Assembly (NCBI RefSeq): GCF_024282095.1
Contig: NZ_JAMWZS010000014.1
Span: 1-60,668 of the forward strand
Length of the DNA stretch: 60,668 bases
Direction: 5' to 3'
Source of the DNA: Nitrosomonas sp.
Lineage (GTDB): Bacteria; Pseudomonadota; Gammaproteobacteria; Burkholderiales; Nitrosomonadaceae
Below, in pieces: positions 33,930-42,515 of the stretch; the stretch's first letter is position 1; each line of letters begins with the position of its first letter. The position numbers and the translations under genes are program-made. The notes beneath the pieces were generated by a model. That model made no database searches. It was given only the letters and a program-made list of their open reading frames with translations, and had not been told where the DNA came from.

Positions 33930-34949
33930 ATGTTAAATGAACGCGCCCAAATATTATTAAAAACTCTGGTAGAGCGATATATCCACGAAGGTCAGCCCGT
34001 TGGTTCCCGCACCCTGTCAAAATTTTCCGGATTAGATCTCAGCCCTGCAACTATCCGCAATGTCATGGCCGATCTTGAAGAAATGGGACTGGTCATCAGT
34101 CCGCATACTTCTGCAGGGAGAATCCCGACACCCAAAGGCTACCGCTTGTTTGTCGATACCTTACTGGTGGTCAAAACCCTGGATAAGGTCGAACTCAATC
34201 ATCTGGAAAACCAATTACATCCTGACAATCCCTCCCGCCTAATCAATGCCGCATCCCAGCTGCTTTCAGAGCTGACTCACTTTGCCGGTGTCGTGATCAC
34301 GCCTAAACGTAAAGGTGCGGTGTTTCGGTATGTCGAGTTTATGGCATTGTCAGAAAAACGCATTTTGCTGATTATCGTCACACCTGAAGGCGATGTGCAA
34401 AATCGCATTATCTTTACGGATAAACCTTATAGCCAATCCGATTTGATCGAAGCCGGAAATTTTATCAATCAACACTATGCAGGCTGCACCCTGGATGAAA
34501 TTCGCAGCCGCCTGGATGGCGAGTTAAAGCAACTGCGTAGCGAAATGATCAGCCTGATGAGTGCGGCGATCGAGGTGGGTGGTAACGCAGTCAATGAAAG
34601 CAGTGAAGCCGTGGTTTTGGCCGGCGAGCGAAATCTCCTGCAAGTTCATGATCTGGCGGAAAACTTGATCAGTCTAAAAGAGTTATTTGAATTGTTTGAG
34701 CGTAAAACCAAATTATTGCAATTACTCGAATTAAGCCGGCAAGCCCATGGCGTCAAGATTTTTATTGGCGGCGAAGCGGATGTGGCATCGCTGGAAGAAT
34801 TCAGTGTAGTGACGGCACCTTACGAAATCGAAGGGGAAATCGTCGGCACCGTCGGCGTCATCGGCCCCAGACGTATGGCTTATGAACGTATTATCCCGAT
34901 TGTCGACATTACCGCCAAGCTTCTATCCAGCGGCCTATCACAGCATTAA
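33930..34949 (+). CDS. hrcA: Heat-shock transcription repressor HrcA
   Basis: HrcA represses groE/dnaK-type genes by binding CIRCE. The 339-residue protein has an N-terminal winged helix (about 1-75, P-V-G-S-R-T-L-S ... [16 protein letters not shown]) and a GAF-like middle. The C-terminal segment is I-G-G-E, then [12 protein letters not shown]. No strong ribosome-binding site lies before ATG 33930; TAGAAT 7-12 bases before it could be a -10 hexamer, so a leaderless message is possible. hemH follows after 16 bases. Confidence 0.95.
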   Translation: MLNERAQILLKTLVERYIHEGQPVGSRTLSKFSGLDLSPATIRNVMADLEEMGLVISPHTSAGRIPTPKGYRLFVDTLLVVKTLDKVELNHLENQLHPDNPSRLINAASQLLSELTHFAGVVITPKRKGAVFRYVEFMALSEKRILLIIVTPEGDVQNRIIFTDKPYSQSDLIEAGNFINQHYAGCTLDEIRSRLDGELKQLRSEMISLMSAAIEVGGNAVNESSEAVVLAGERNLLQVHDLAENLISLKELFELFERKTKLLQLLELSRQAHGVKIFIGGEADVASLEEFSVVTAPYEIEGEIVGTVGVIGPRRMAYERIIPIVDITAKLLSSGLSQH

Positions 34950-34965
34950 TGCAGCTAAATAATCT

Positions 34966-36051
34966 ATGACCTCCAAATCAATCTATCAACACGGCTCACC
35001 CAATCGCACCGGTGTACTACTCATTAATCTGGGGACGCCTGATGCACCCACTGCACAGGCATTACGTCCATATCTCAAGGAATTTCTCAGTAATCCCCGA
35101 GTGATTGAGATACCCAAGTTGATTTGGTGGCCCATCCTGCACGGTTTTATACTGCCCTTCAGGCCCAAAGCATCGGCCGAGAAATACGCAAAAATCTGGA
35201 TGCCGGAAGGTTCTCCGCTCAAAGTCCATACTGAGCGGCAAACCAAGCTGTTGCGCGATGAATTACACCGGCGGTTACAAAATCCGCCCATTGTGGAATA
35301 CGCCATGAACATCGGCAAACCTTCTGTCGCCACTGTGCTGTCGAAAATGCAGGAGCAGGGTTGCGAACGCATTCTGATCATTCCCCTTTTCCCTCAATAT
35401 GCAGCCAGCAGCACCGCCGCTGCGATGGATAATGTGTTTACAGTATTAAGCCACATGCGCAATTTGCCCGCTATTCGCACCGTCAAACAGTATCACGACC
35501 ATCCCGGCTATATTGCGGCATTGGCACAGAATGTTCGCGATTATTGGGAGGTGAATGGCCGACCTGACAAGCTGATCATCAGTTTTCACGGCACCCCGCG
35601 CGCAAGTCTGGATAAAGGTGATCCGTATCATTGTGCATGCCAGAAAACCGGGCGGTTACTGGCTGAAGCCTTGGCGCTAGATACAAACCAATATTCAGTC
35701 TGCTTTCAATCGCGCTTTGGCAAAGCCAAATGGTTGACTCCATACACCGCAACCACCGTCATGCAGTTGGGAAAAGAACAGACACAACGTGTGGATGTGG
35801 TATGCCCGGGATTTGTATCCGACTGCCTGGAAACACTGGAAGAAATTGCCATGGAAGTAAAAGATACATTTACCCAAGCCGGCGGCAAGGAATTTCATTA
35901 CATTCCTTGCCTGAATGAACGTGGCGATTGGATTCAAGCGCTGGCAGATATTGCTTGCACTCATTTGCAGGGATGGCTTGAAACACCAGTCACAGAAGAA
36001 GCGGCCAAGCTATCCCGAAAACTGGCGTTAGAATTGGGCGCCAGCAACTGA
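34966..36051 (+). CDS. hemH: Ferrochelatase
   Basis: HemH inserts Fe(II) into protoporphyrin IX in the last step of haem synthesis. The 361-residue protein has N-L-G-T-P-D-A-P near 21-28, the catalytic-His segment S-F-H-G-T-P near 206-211 and a metal-side acidic segment [14 protein letters not shown] near 283-296. The size fits betaproteobacterial HemH. Co-transcribed with hrcA. It ends 33 bases from the convergent RTX gene. Confidence 0.96.
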   Translation: MTSKSIYQHGSPNRTGVLLINLGTPDAPTAQALRPYLKEFLSNPRVIEIPKLIWWPILHGFILPFRPKASAEKYAKIWMPEGSPLKVHTERQTKLLRDELHRRLQNPPIVEYAMNIGKPSVATVLSKMQEQGCERILIIPLFPQYAASSTAAAMDNVFTVLSHMRNLPAIRTVKQYHDHPGYIAALAQNVRDYWEVNGRPDKLIISFHGTPRASLDKGDPYHCACQKTGRLLAEALALDTNQYSVCFQSRFGKAKWLTPYTATTVMQLGKEQTQRVDVVCPGFVSDCLETLEEIAMEVKDTFTQAGGKEFHYIPCLNERGDWIQALADIACTHLQGWLETPVTEEAAKLSRKLALELGASN

Positions 36052-36085
36052 AATTCGAGTCTTTAAGAATTGCAAGTTATTGATC

Positions 36086-39000
36086 TTAAATGACCCAAAT
36101 ATCACTTGCACTTAATGCAGGATGAGTTACAGTGCCCAATACTTCTAACAATACCGTACCGCCAACGGCGCTGCCATTAGCGTCATAAATCAGTGCTCCG
36201 GTAGTAGTGTTATAGATCAACCGATCATCTACATCATGTGCAACACCGGAATCGGATGCCCAGAAACGCACATCCATAGCCGCAAATTGACCTGTAGCGC
36301 CCAGCGAACCAAGCACAGATTTGCTCAATTGCAATTTGTCGATACCGGTAACAAAATCAGTGACTGTATCCTTATTTGAGGTTGCATTGGCTGTGGTATT
36401 AAACCAGAAAATATCTGCCCCATCACCGCCGGTCAATTCGTCATTCCCTGCGCCCCCTACCAACACATCATCTCCGTCACCGCCATTCAATCTGTCATTG
36501 CCTGCCAATCCAAACAAATTGTCGCCACCCGCATTACCTACCAAAATATTAGGACTGCTATTACCTGTGATCGCATTAGCGCTATCATTACCGGTACCAT
36601 TGATAACTGCAGTTCCGGTTAAGGTTAGATTTTCCAAATGAGTACCCAGAGAGTAGCTTACGCTCGCCTGAACCGTATCACTACCATTGATTAGAATATC
36701 CGCATCTTCAGCGATTTGATCAAGTGCATTGTCAACAATGTAAACATCATTCCCGGCACCACCATTCAGCGTATCAATACCAACGCCACCATTCAGCGTA
36801 TCATTGCCAAGCCCGCCCACTAAGGTATCGTTGCCGGTACCACCTGAGATGCTATCAGTAAATATCGTGCCCATTAAATGATTACCGCCTGCGTTACCGA
36901 TGATGATAAGACCATTGGGTGCAAGTGAAGCATCTACATTCAATGTTGTCGTTGCAGTGGAAACAGCAGTCGTCGCATTACCCGTTCCGATGACTACTCG
37001 TTCTATGCCGGTATCAGCCGCATAAACTACCAGAGTGTCGTTAGCAATTGTCGAGGCAAAGCGCAATTCATCCGCTACACCGCTGCTATCTGAAATCTCA
37101 GAAACCATGTGATCAGTCGCAGTATTCAAGATATAAATATCATTACCAGCACCACCACGCAACGTATCCATACCATTTCCACCTGTGAGTTTATCGTCTC
37201 CAATTCCTCCATCGATAAAATCATCATACGATGTGCCTAGCAAAATATTTGCACCCGAATTACCCATCATGATCAGGGCATTCATCAGTGCTGATGCATT
37301 CACACTGAGCGCGGTTGTGGCAGTCGTTATCGCGTTGGTGCCGGTACCGGTACCAATAACTACGCGTTCAATGCCCACATCTCCGGCATACAAGTTTAAC
37401 GTACTGGCAACTGTCGCTGTATAGCGAATCTCATCGGTTCCTGTACTGCCTTTATCCGAAATTTCAGCGGCCTGATGATCCGTAGTCAGATCAATTTGAT
37501 AAATATCTGGCCCTTCTCCCCCCTCCAAGCTATCAATTCCGGCTTTACCATTCAGTATATTGTTACCGCTATTACCGATGATCGTATTGGCTAGGTTATT
37601 ACCAACTCCTTTAATATTAGCTGCGTCTGTCAGCGTCAGCTTCTCAACATTGCTTGCTAAAGTGAAATCGACGGAAGACTGCACTAGATCGATGCCACCT
37701 GTTGTTAAACCTTCAATGGCCTTATCTAAAACGTTATCGATTACAAAAGTATCATCACCATTGCCGCCGGTCATGACATCAGCACCGTTTCCACCGTCCA
37801 ACAGATCACCGCCGGAATCACCATTCAGCGTGTCATTGCCATCCAACCCATACAACGTATCATCGCCAATCGTGCCATTGAGAATATTGGCATTGCTATC
37901 GCCGCTGAGTGTTTGTCCCTTAAAGGTTGTGACGCCAATTGAGTAAACACCGGTTGCAGAAAAATAATCCCAGGCTGCAAGGTAATATGTTCCTGTTGTT
38001 GCAGCTGTATAGATAATTTGTGAATCTGTTACTGTAGAACTCGCATTATCATTGAATGCCACTCGCATCAAACTAGGGCTATAAAGCTCAAGGTATGGAT
38101 TCAGAGCCCCATCAATTTTGTCGAGATCGAATACATATGTCGTACCAGCCGTTAAACTGACTTTGAAAAGATCACCGTCATACATCGTTTCGATAGCACC
38201 TGACACCGTCGCACCATTTACAGACACAATGCCATTCGTGCTTGTGGCCAGTGGATAATCATCAGCGCTCGACACAACATCATCGTTTACGATAGTACCT
38301 GTCGCGGTGGATGTGCCAAGCGTCAAACCGGATGAAGGATTTGACAGCGTCACTGTAAAATCTTCATTCGGCTCTACCGCCAAATCTCCTGCAAGTGAAA
38401 TTTGTAATGATTTTGCAGTTTCTCCCGGCTGGAATATTACGGTTCCTGAAGTAGCAACAAAATCACTGGCATCTGCCGGAGAGGAACCGGATCCTGTCAC
38501 AATCCAATCAACAGCTTGAGTAGTCGCACTGGGTGTATTTAATTGAACGGTAAACGAATAAGTAGTTGATCCACTATTGCCTTCCGCTATTGAAACCGAA
38601 CTAGCAGCGATCGATACAATAGATAAGGAAGTGATAGGTGTTGAAATACTTCCAATTAACTCATTGATCGATTTTGTGACATCAGAAAAGATGAAATTTT
38701 CACAATTCCTGACAGTATCCGAGCCTGTTTCACTGCTGCTAAAAATAAAGGTTTGATCAACACTGGAGGAAAATGCATAGCTCGACCAAGTTCCTAAAAA
38801 CACTATAGAATCGGAACCATTGCCACCATCAAAGCTGTCATTACCGGTACCCGCCATCAGCGTGTCATCGCCATCTCCACCAGCTACCGAATCATTTCCT
38901 GCGCCGCCATCCAGCCGATTATTTAACGCATTACCGCTTATCGTATCCGAACCGGCACCGCTCGTAGCATTCTCGATATCGCAGGTATACGCAATGGCAA

Positions 39001-39856
39001 TGTTATACGTCATATTGTTACCTGAAGAATAACCTCCGGGCATCAAATCAATGATGTTTGATGTAGACCACCCCGATAGATTAAGTGTATCAATACCGCT
39101 CGCGTCATAAATGGTAATGATCGGATTGAGATTAACTGAGAAATTATAAATCGCCGATAATTTGTCGGTAATATTGCTTCCAAATCCGTAAATTGAATCA
39201 CTCGCCCGAGTCGTCGTTTCAGTCCCATAGATGGTTTGCATTGCCATCACATCATTGAGCATCGGTGTTTGCGGAGAATATATTTTTCCATCCGCGCCAA
39301 CCCAATCGGCCCAAGCAACCGAACCCTCACCGCTCGCTTGACCAGAGCCCCAGTTGGGACCGAAATAGGACATTGCGGAATAAACACCGCTATCTTGGTA
39401 ACTTGAAGGAATCCAGGATCCTGATCCATTATAATTGCCCATGTGATCAAGCCCAAAAGCATGGCCAATTTCATGCACATAAGTTAAAAAAGAATGTTTG
39501 CCAACTTGCGGCGATAATAAATCTGCGTAGGCACGACTGAACCATACACTACTGATGGTCGGCATATAAGAATGCGCAAAATTTACACCTGTCGTCGAAG
39601 TTCCAAATTCAATATTTGATGTTGTTGCCGTTGTGCGTTGCAAATCCGGAGCAATCAAATCATCCCACGTCTGAAGCGCGAGTTCGGCGTAAGATTGTTG
39701 AACCGTATTTAATACTTGAAACCCAGAAGCTTCCTGAGCGCCATAAATACCTGCTGATGATGTCGGAAAAGCATAAGTGATCGTATTTCCACTCCAGTGA
39801 TAACCGGAATCGAGTTGATCAAGAATTTGTTGGTTAGACCATGATGAAAGTATCAT
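36086..39856 (-). CDS. RTX metalloprotease (serralysin-like M10) with Calx-beta and PPC domains
   Basis: Start ATG 39856 (1256 aa) is fixed by GAAGGAGGCGAA just before it. Domain order: zinc protease (about 20-290) with HEIGHAFGLDH at 128-138 and Met-turn S-A-M-S-Y at 160-164; RTX nonapeptides; a Calx-beta domain (about 420-525, S-V-S-I-A-E-G-N-S-G); a bacterial PPC domain (about 535-640, G-D-L-F-K-V); and then five more RTX groups. Two of these form about 130-residue repeats sharing G-I-E-R-V-V-I-G-T-G. There is no signal peptide, and the C-terminal RTX plus secretion tail fits type I secretion. No secretion ABC genes lie in the window. Its leader holds a c-di-GMP riboswitch. Confidence 0.9.
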   Translation of the reverse strand: MILSSWSNQQILDQLDSGYHWSGNTITYAFPTSSAGIYGAQEASGFQVLNTVQQSYAELALQTWDDLIAPDLQRTTATTSNIEFGTSTTGVNFAHSYMPTISSVWFSRAYADLLSPQVGKHSFLTYVHEIGHAFGLDHMGNYNGSGSWIPSSYQDSGVYSAMSYFGPNWGSGQASGEGSVAWADWVGADGKIYSPQTPMLNDVMAMQTIYGTETTTRASDSIYGFGSNITDKLSAIYNFSVNLNPIITIYDASGIDTLNLSGWSTSNIIDLMPGGYSSGNNMTYNIAIAYTCDIENATSGAGSDTISGNALNNRLDGGAGNDSVAGGDGDDTLMAGTGNDSFDGGNGSDSIVFLGTWSSYAFSSSVDQTFIFSSSETGSDTVRNCENFIFSDVTKSINELIGSISTPITSLSIVSIAASSVSIAEGNSGSTTYSFTVQLNTPSATTQAVDWIVTGSGSSPADASDFVATSGTVIFQPGETAKSLQISLAGDLAVEPNEDFTVTLSNPSSGLTLGTSTATGTIVNDDVVSSADDYPLATSTNGIVSVNGATVSGAIETMYDGDLFKVSLTAGTTYVFDLDKIDGALNPYLELYSPSLMRVAFNDNASSTVTDSQIIYTAATTGTYYLAAWDYFSATGVYSIGVTTFKGQTLSGDSNANILNGTIGDDTLYGLDGNDTLNGDSGGDLLDGGNGADVMTGGNGDDTFVIDNVLDKAIEGLTTGGIDLVQSSVDFTLASNVEKLTLTDAANIKGVGNNLANTIIGNSGNNILNGKAGIDSLEGGEGPDIYQIDLTTDHQAAEISDKGSTGTDEIRYTATVASTLNLYAGDVGIERVVIGTGTGTNAITTATTALSVNASALMNALIMMGNSGANILLGTSYDDFIDGGIGDDKLTGGNGMDTLRGGAGNDIYILNTATDHMVSEISDSSGVADELRFASTIANDTLVVYAADTGIERVVIGTGNATTAVSTATTTLNVDASLAPNGLIIIGNAGGNHLMGTIFTDSISGGTGNDTLVGGLGNDTLNGGVGIDTLNGGAGNDVYIVDNALDQIAEDADILINGSDTVQASVSYSLGTHLENLTLTGTAVINGTGNDSANAITGNSSPNILVGNAGGDNLFGLAGNDRLNGGDGDDVLVGGAGNDELTGGDGADIFWFNTTANATSNKDTVTDFVTGIDKLQLSKSVLGSLGATGQFAAMDVRFWASDSGVAHDVDDRLIYNTTTGALIYDANGSAVGGTVLLEVLGTVTHPALSASDIWVI

Positions 39857-39897
39857 TTCGCCTCCTTCTATTTGTGTAAAGCAAAGTCGAAGGAATG

Positions 39898-39925
39898 CGA
39901 ACAAACCGATTCAGAGAAAATCGGT
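39898..39925 (-). terminator. Terminator hairpin between riboswitch and RTX gene
   Basis: On the minus strand ACCGATT (39925-39919) pairs with AATCGGT (39911-39905) across a 7-base loop and is followed by TTGTTC. It starts directly after the riboswitch P1 strand, the usual place for an expression platform. The T run is short, so it may be partial or may act on translation. Confidence 0.65.
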
Positions 39926-40012
39926 ACGATGCAACCCGGCCACCCTTCCTGATTATGGTTAGGGCCCTCGGCTTTGCGTCCGGAAGTCTCCTTCCGTTTG
40001 CCTTTAAATCGC
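39926..40012 (-). ncRNA. c-di-GMP-I riboswitch (GEMM)
   Basis: Read on the minus strand, this leader has the GEMM-I hallmarks in order: GGCAAAC; a short stem GGAAG with a GAGA loop and CTTCC; GGACGCAAAGCC; a P2 arm with CCTAACCAT; and GGCCGGGTTGC. The ends pair as P1 (GCGAT at 40012-40008 with ATCGT at 39930-39926). GACGCAAAGCC is nearly diagnostic. It lies between a consensus-like promoter and a terminator hairpin in front of the RTX protease. The ligand is c-di-GMP by class; related cGAMP-sensing variants differ at a few positions I cannot resolve by eye. Confidence 0.9.
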
Positions 40013-40020
40013 TTTTACGT

Positions 40021-40047
40021 ATACTATAAAATTCAGATTCTTGTCAA
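40021..40047 (-). promoter_or_regulatory. Sigma-70-like promoter of the RTX leader
   Basis: On the minus strand TTGACA (40047-40042) is a perfect -35. TAGTAT (40026-40021) at 15 bases, or GTATAC at 17, serves as -10. A start near 40012 would begin the transcript at the first base of the riboswitch P1 helix, which supports the call. Confidence 0.7.
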
Positions 40048-40157
40048 GAAACTTATAATCATCTCTCCCGGTTTAATTCCGCCTCCTGGAACGTAACTGG
40101 TCGAAAACCAGCAGTTGGAAGATGCATTCAATACCTCACGGCTTGCAGCAGAGCGCT

Positions 40158-40736
40158 CTATTTTGCTGTTAAGGCCGACTGAAAAAGATCGGCTGTTACC
40201 TGTCCACTCGTTTTGCTCACATAATTTGTTACAACGGGGATAAATTGACCCACCATATCAGGGGAGAGATTCAGTTGCTGGAATGATGCTGCGAGAGCAG
40301 CCACACTGCTCACTGCATTACCGGAACTTCCCATCAGGGAAGATAAACCGCCGGCTCCTGACATAGCAGGCGCTGCATTGAGCATGCTATCCATTCCTGG
40401 GATAGATTTAGATAATGTGGCAAATGCCTGCGGATTCATATTGCCTTGAGCCGTTTGAAAGATCGCCCCAGCACCACCCAATGCTTGTTGTGGTGATACC
40501 CCTAGCCGATGAACCAAAATATCAACCAGCCCGATTTGATTGATTCCTGCTGGATTACTAGCAGCCGCTGTACCGGCATTAAGTATTTGCCTGCCACTTT
40601 GCGTTGCACCTTCTACTGCTGACAAACCTTGGCCTGCCGTGCTTATAGGATTGTTAGGATTGCTATTCGTCGCGCAACCTACGATAGATATCAGCACTAT
40701 TAAAGCACCCAGTTGAATATAATTGACTCTGTTCAT
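40158..40736 (-). CDS. DUF2780 (VcgC/VcgE-like) lipoprotein
   Basis: ATG 40736 (192 aa) is chosen for AAGGA about 10 bases upstream; it gives a lipoprotein signal with S-I-V-G-C. After a Gly/Ala/Asn-rich linker comes the DUF2780 core: L-V-D-I-L-V-H-R-L-G-V-S-P-Q-Q-A-L-G-G-A-G-A-I-F near 72-95, then S-I-P-G-M-D-S-M-L near 113-121. The C-terminal helical part (F-Q-Q-L-N-L-S-P-D-M-V) follows. Function unknown. It stands upstream of the RTX leader on the same strand, with about 110 bases between, and could be its transcriptional neighbour. Confidence 0.8.
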   Translation of the reverse strand: MNRVNYIQLGALIVLISIVGCATNSNPNNPISTAGQGLSAVEGATQSGRQILNAGTAAASNPAGINQIGLVDILVHRLGVSPQQALGGAGAIFQTAQGNMNPQAFATLSKSIPGMDSMLNAAPAMSGAGGLSSLMGSSGNAVSSVAALAASFQQLNLSPDMVGQFIPVVTNYVSKTSGQVTADLFQSALTAK

Positions 40737-40934
40737 AATAATTCCTTGTAAAAATGGAGAGCGATTAAACACTCACTATAAATAATGTTTCAACGAGTAG
40801 CAATGCCATTAAAATGTTTAGTACCATATAATACATGCGTTGTCATTAACTCTTCATATCTCTGTCATCATATTTTCATATAGATCAATTAAACTTTCTC
40901 ACGTTATTATTTATTTGTATTAAAGGAGAAAGTT

Positions 40935-41111
40935 ATGTATTGCCTGATTAAAGAATGGCCGAATAAAATGGCAACCCTAATGACGGAAGACGGCGTAGTG
41001 CTCTGGACATTCAGTAATGTGGAAGAAGCTCATCAAGTATGGCAGGACTGGTGTTCATTGCAAAAAAACAGAATTTCAAACCAAGTCGAATATCTCAGCA
41101 AATCGGAATAA
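40935..41111 (+). CDS. Small hypothetical protein (58 aa)
   Basis: ATG 40935 follows AAAGGAGAAA, an excellent ribosome-binding site, and the frame runs 58 codons to TAA 41111. The peptide (MYCLIKEWPNKMATLMTEDG ... W-T-F-S-N-V-E-E-A) is soluble with several Trp and a likely helix near A-H-Q-V-W-Q-D-W. The palindromic terminator 60 bases after the stop supports a real gene. I do not recognise a family. Confidence 0.65.
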   Translation: MYCLIKEWPNKMATLMTEDGVVLWTFSNVEEAHQVWQDWCSLQKNRISNQVEYLSKSE

Positions 41112-41170
41112 CTTAAAGCGACATATTTCCTCTCTTCCTTCCAGAGGATCTGGCAATATTTGCCACCCTC

Positions 41171-41203
41171 CTGATCATTAATGATCAGTCTCTTCTTGTT
41201 TCC
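41171..41203 (+). terminator. Probable terminator after the 58-aa gene
   Basis: A perfect 18-base palindrome CTGATCATTAATGATCAG (41171-41188) is followed by TCTCTTCTTGTTTCC, a T-rich but broken run. Confidence 0.55.
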
Positions 41204-41263
41204 CTAACTGCAAGTAAAACCCTTAGAATAAGCAACTTGGTCACTAATACCAGGTTAGCATAT

Positions 41264-42376
41264 ATGAATTCCACTTTACCGCCAGAACGTCACGCACCGC
41301 AACAATCCGATAAAACAGTTTTAAGCAGTGCGGCCGATAAATCCGGACTTCCACCGGGCACATTGATACATATTGGGGAAAAGCATGAAGCGGCATGTAA
41401 AATTTCGATTACACAATATAATGCTGACACGCTGATACGACACGACGCCGTTTCGATCGCGGAAATGAAACAATTGCAAAGCACAGGGGTAATCACCTGG
41501 ATAAATGTGGACGGATTAAGCGATATTCATATCGTAGAAAGTATCGGCCAGGAATTAAATATTCATCCGTTGGTGCTGGAAGATATCTTAAGTACGCATC
41601 AACGCCCCAAACTGGAGGAATACGAAGATTTCCTTTATATGGTTATCAAAGGTATCAATCTTGACCAGGAAAAAATTTTTAGCCTGCAATATGAACAAAT
41701 CAGCATCTTGTTGCTGGCCAATTATGTGGTTACCTTCAAAGAAAAAGCCGATGACACATTTGATCCTATTTACAATCACTTGCAAAATCGCAATGGCAGA
41801 TTGCGGCAGTTTGGCAGCGATTACCTGGCGTATGTCATTCTCGACACGATTGTTGATGAATATTTTGTTGTAGAAGACAATCTGGACGAAATCATCGATC
41901 CTCTGGAAGACAATATATTATTCAATTCCAACAAAGCAATGCTGCAAACCGTCCAGCAAATTCGACGTGGTTTAATTTCTATGAAACGCAATATTTCTCC
42001 ATTACGCGAACTGCTGGTAACCATCCAGCGCGCAGATACTCCATTACTCCAAGAAAAAACGTTGCGATACTACGGCGATGTGTATGATCACGTACTGCGC
42101 GTTACCGATTCCCTTGAATCCTACCGGGAAAGAATTTCCGCCATGCATGATATTTATTTGTCCAGCATTAGCAACAAATTGAATGAAACGATGAAAATTC
42201 TGACCATTTTTGCATCAATCTTCATACCATTGACTTTTATCGCCGGTATTTATGGCATGAATTTTGAGTATATGCCGGAATTGAAGTGGCGTTGGGCCTA
42301 TCCTACGATCTGGGTGATTTTTATTATGATCGGCGTGGGCTTACTCATTTTCTTTAAAAGGAAGAAATGGATGTAA
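41264..42376 (+). CDS. corA: CorA-family Mg2+/divalent-cation channel
   Basis: ATG 41264 (370 aa) is preferred over TTG 41237. The large cytosolic domain includes I-H-P-L-V-L-E-D-I-L-S near 99 and E-Y-F-V-V-E-D-N-L-D near 205. Two C-terminal helices follow, with the pore signature Y-G-M-N-F near 334 and a loop ending in a Trp-rich W-R-W-A-Y. CorA pentamers pass Mg2+ (also Co2+, Ni2+) across the inner membrane. Single gene. The 139-base spacer to the kinase holds no feature I can name. Confidence 0.92.
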   Translation: MNSTLPPERHAPQQSDKTVLSSAADKSGLPPGTLIHIGEKHEAACKISITQYNADTLIRHDAVSIAEMKQLQSTGVITWINVDGLSDIHIVESIGQELNIHPLVLEDILSTHQRPKLEEYEDFLYMVIKGINLDQEKIFSLQYEQISILLLANYVVTFKEKADDTFDPIYNHLQNRNGRLRQFGSDYLAYVILDTIVDEYFVVEDNLDEIIDPLEDNILFNSNKAMLQTVQQIRRGLISMKRNISPLRELLVTIQRADTPLLQEKTLRYYGDVYDHVLRVTDSLESYRERISAMHDIYLSSISNKLNETMKILTIFASIFIPLTFIAGIYGMNFEYMPELKWRWAYPTIWVIFIMIGVGLLIFFKRKKWM

Positions 42377-42515
42377 GCTATTTATTCACATTGAGATTGC
42401 TACATCTGCACACCAATAGATTTTGTTCCATGCAGCACGTAATCTCTGGAGTTGTCCGACTGTTGTGCTTATAATCTAAGCGGTACAAACTCAGAACCTA
42501 GCTAAGGAGAATGGT

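Noticed and set aside
36400-37250. Repetitive GC-rich units in the RTX gene taken as a CRISPR or satellite
   Set aside because: The repeats are in frame, unequal, and encode Gly/Asp nonapeptides. There are no constant-length spacers.
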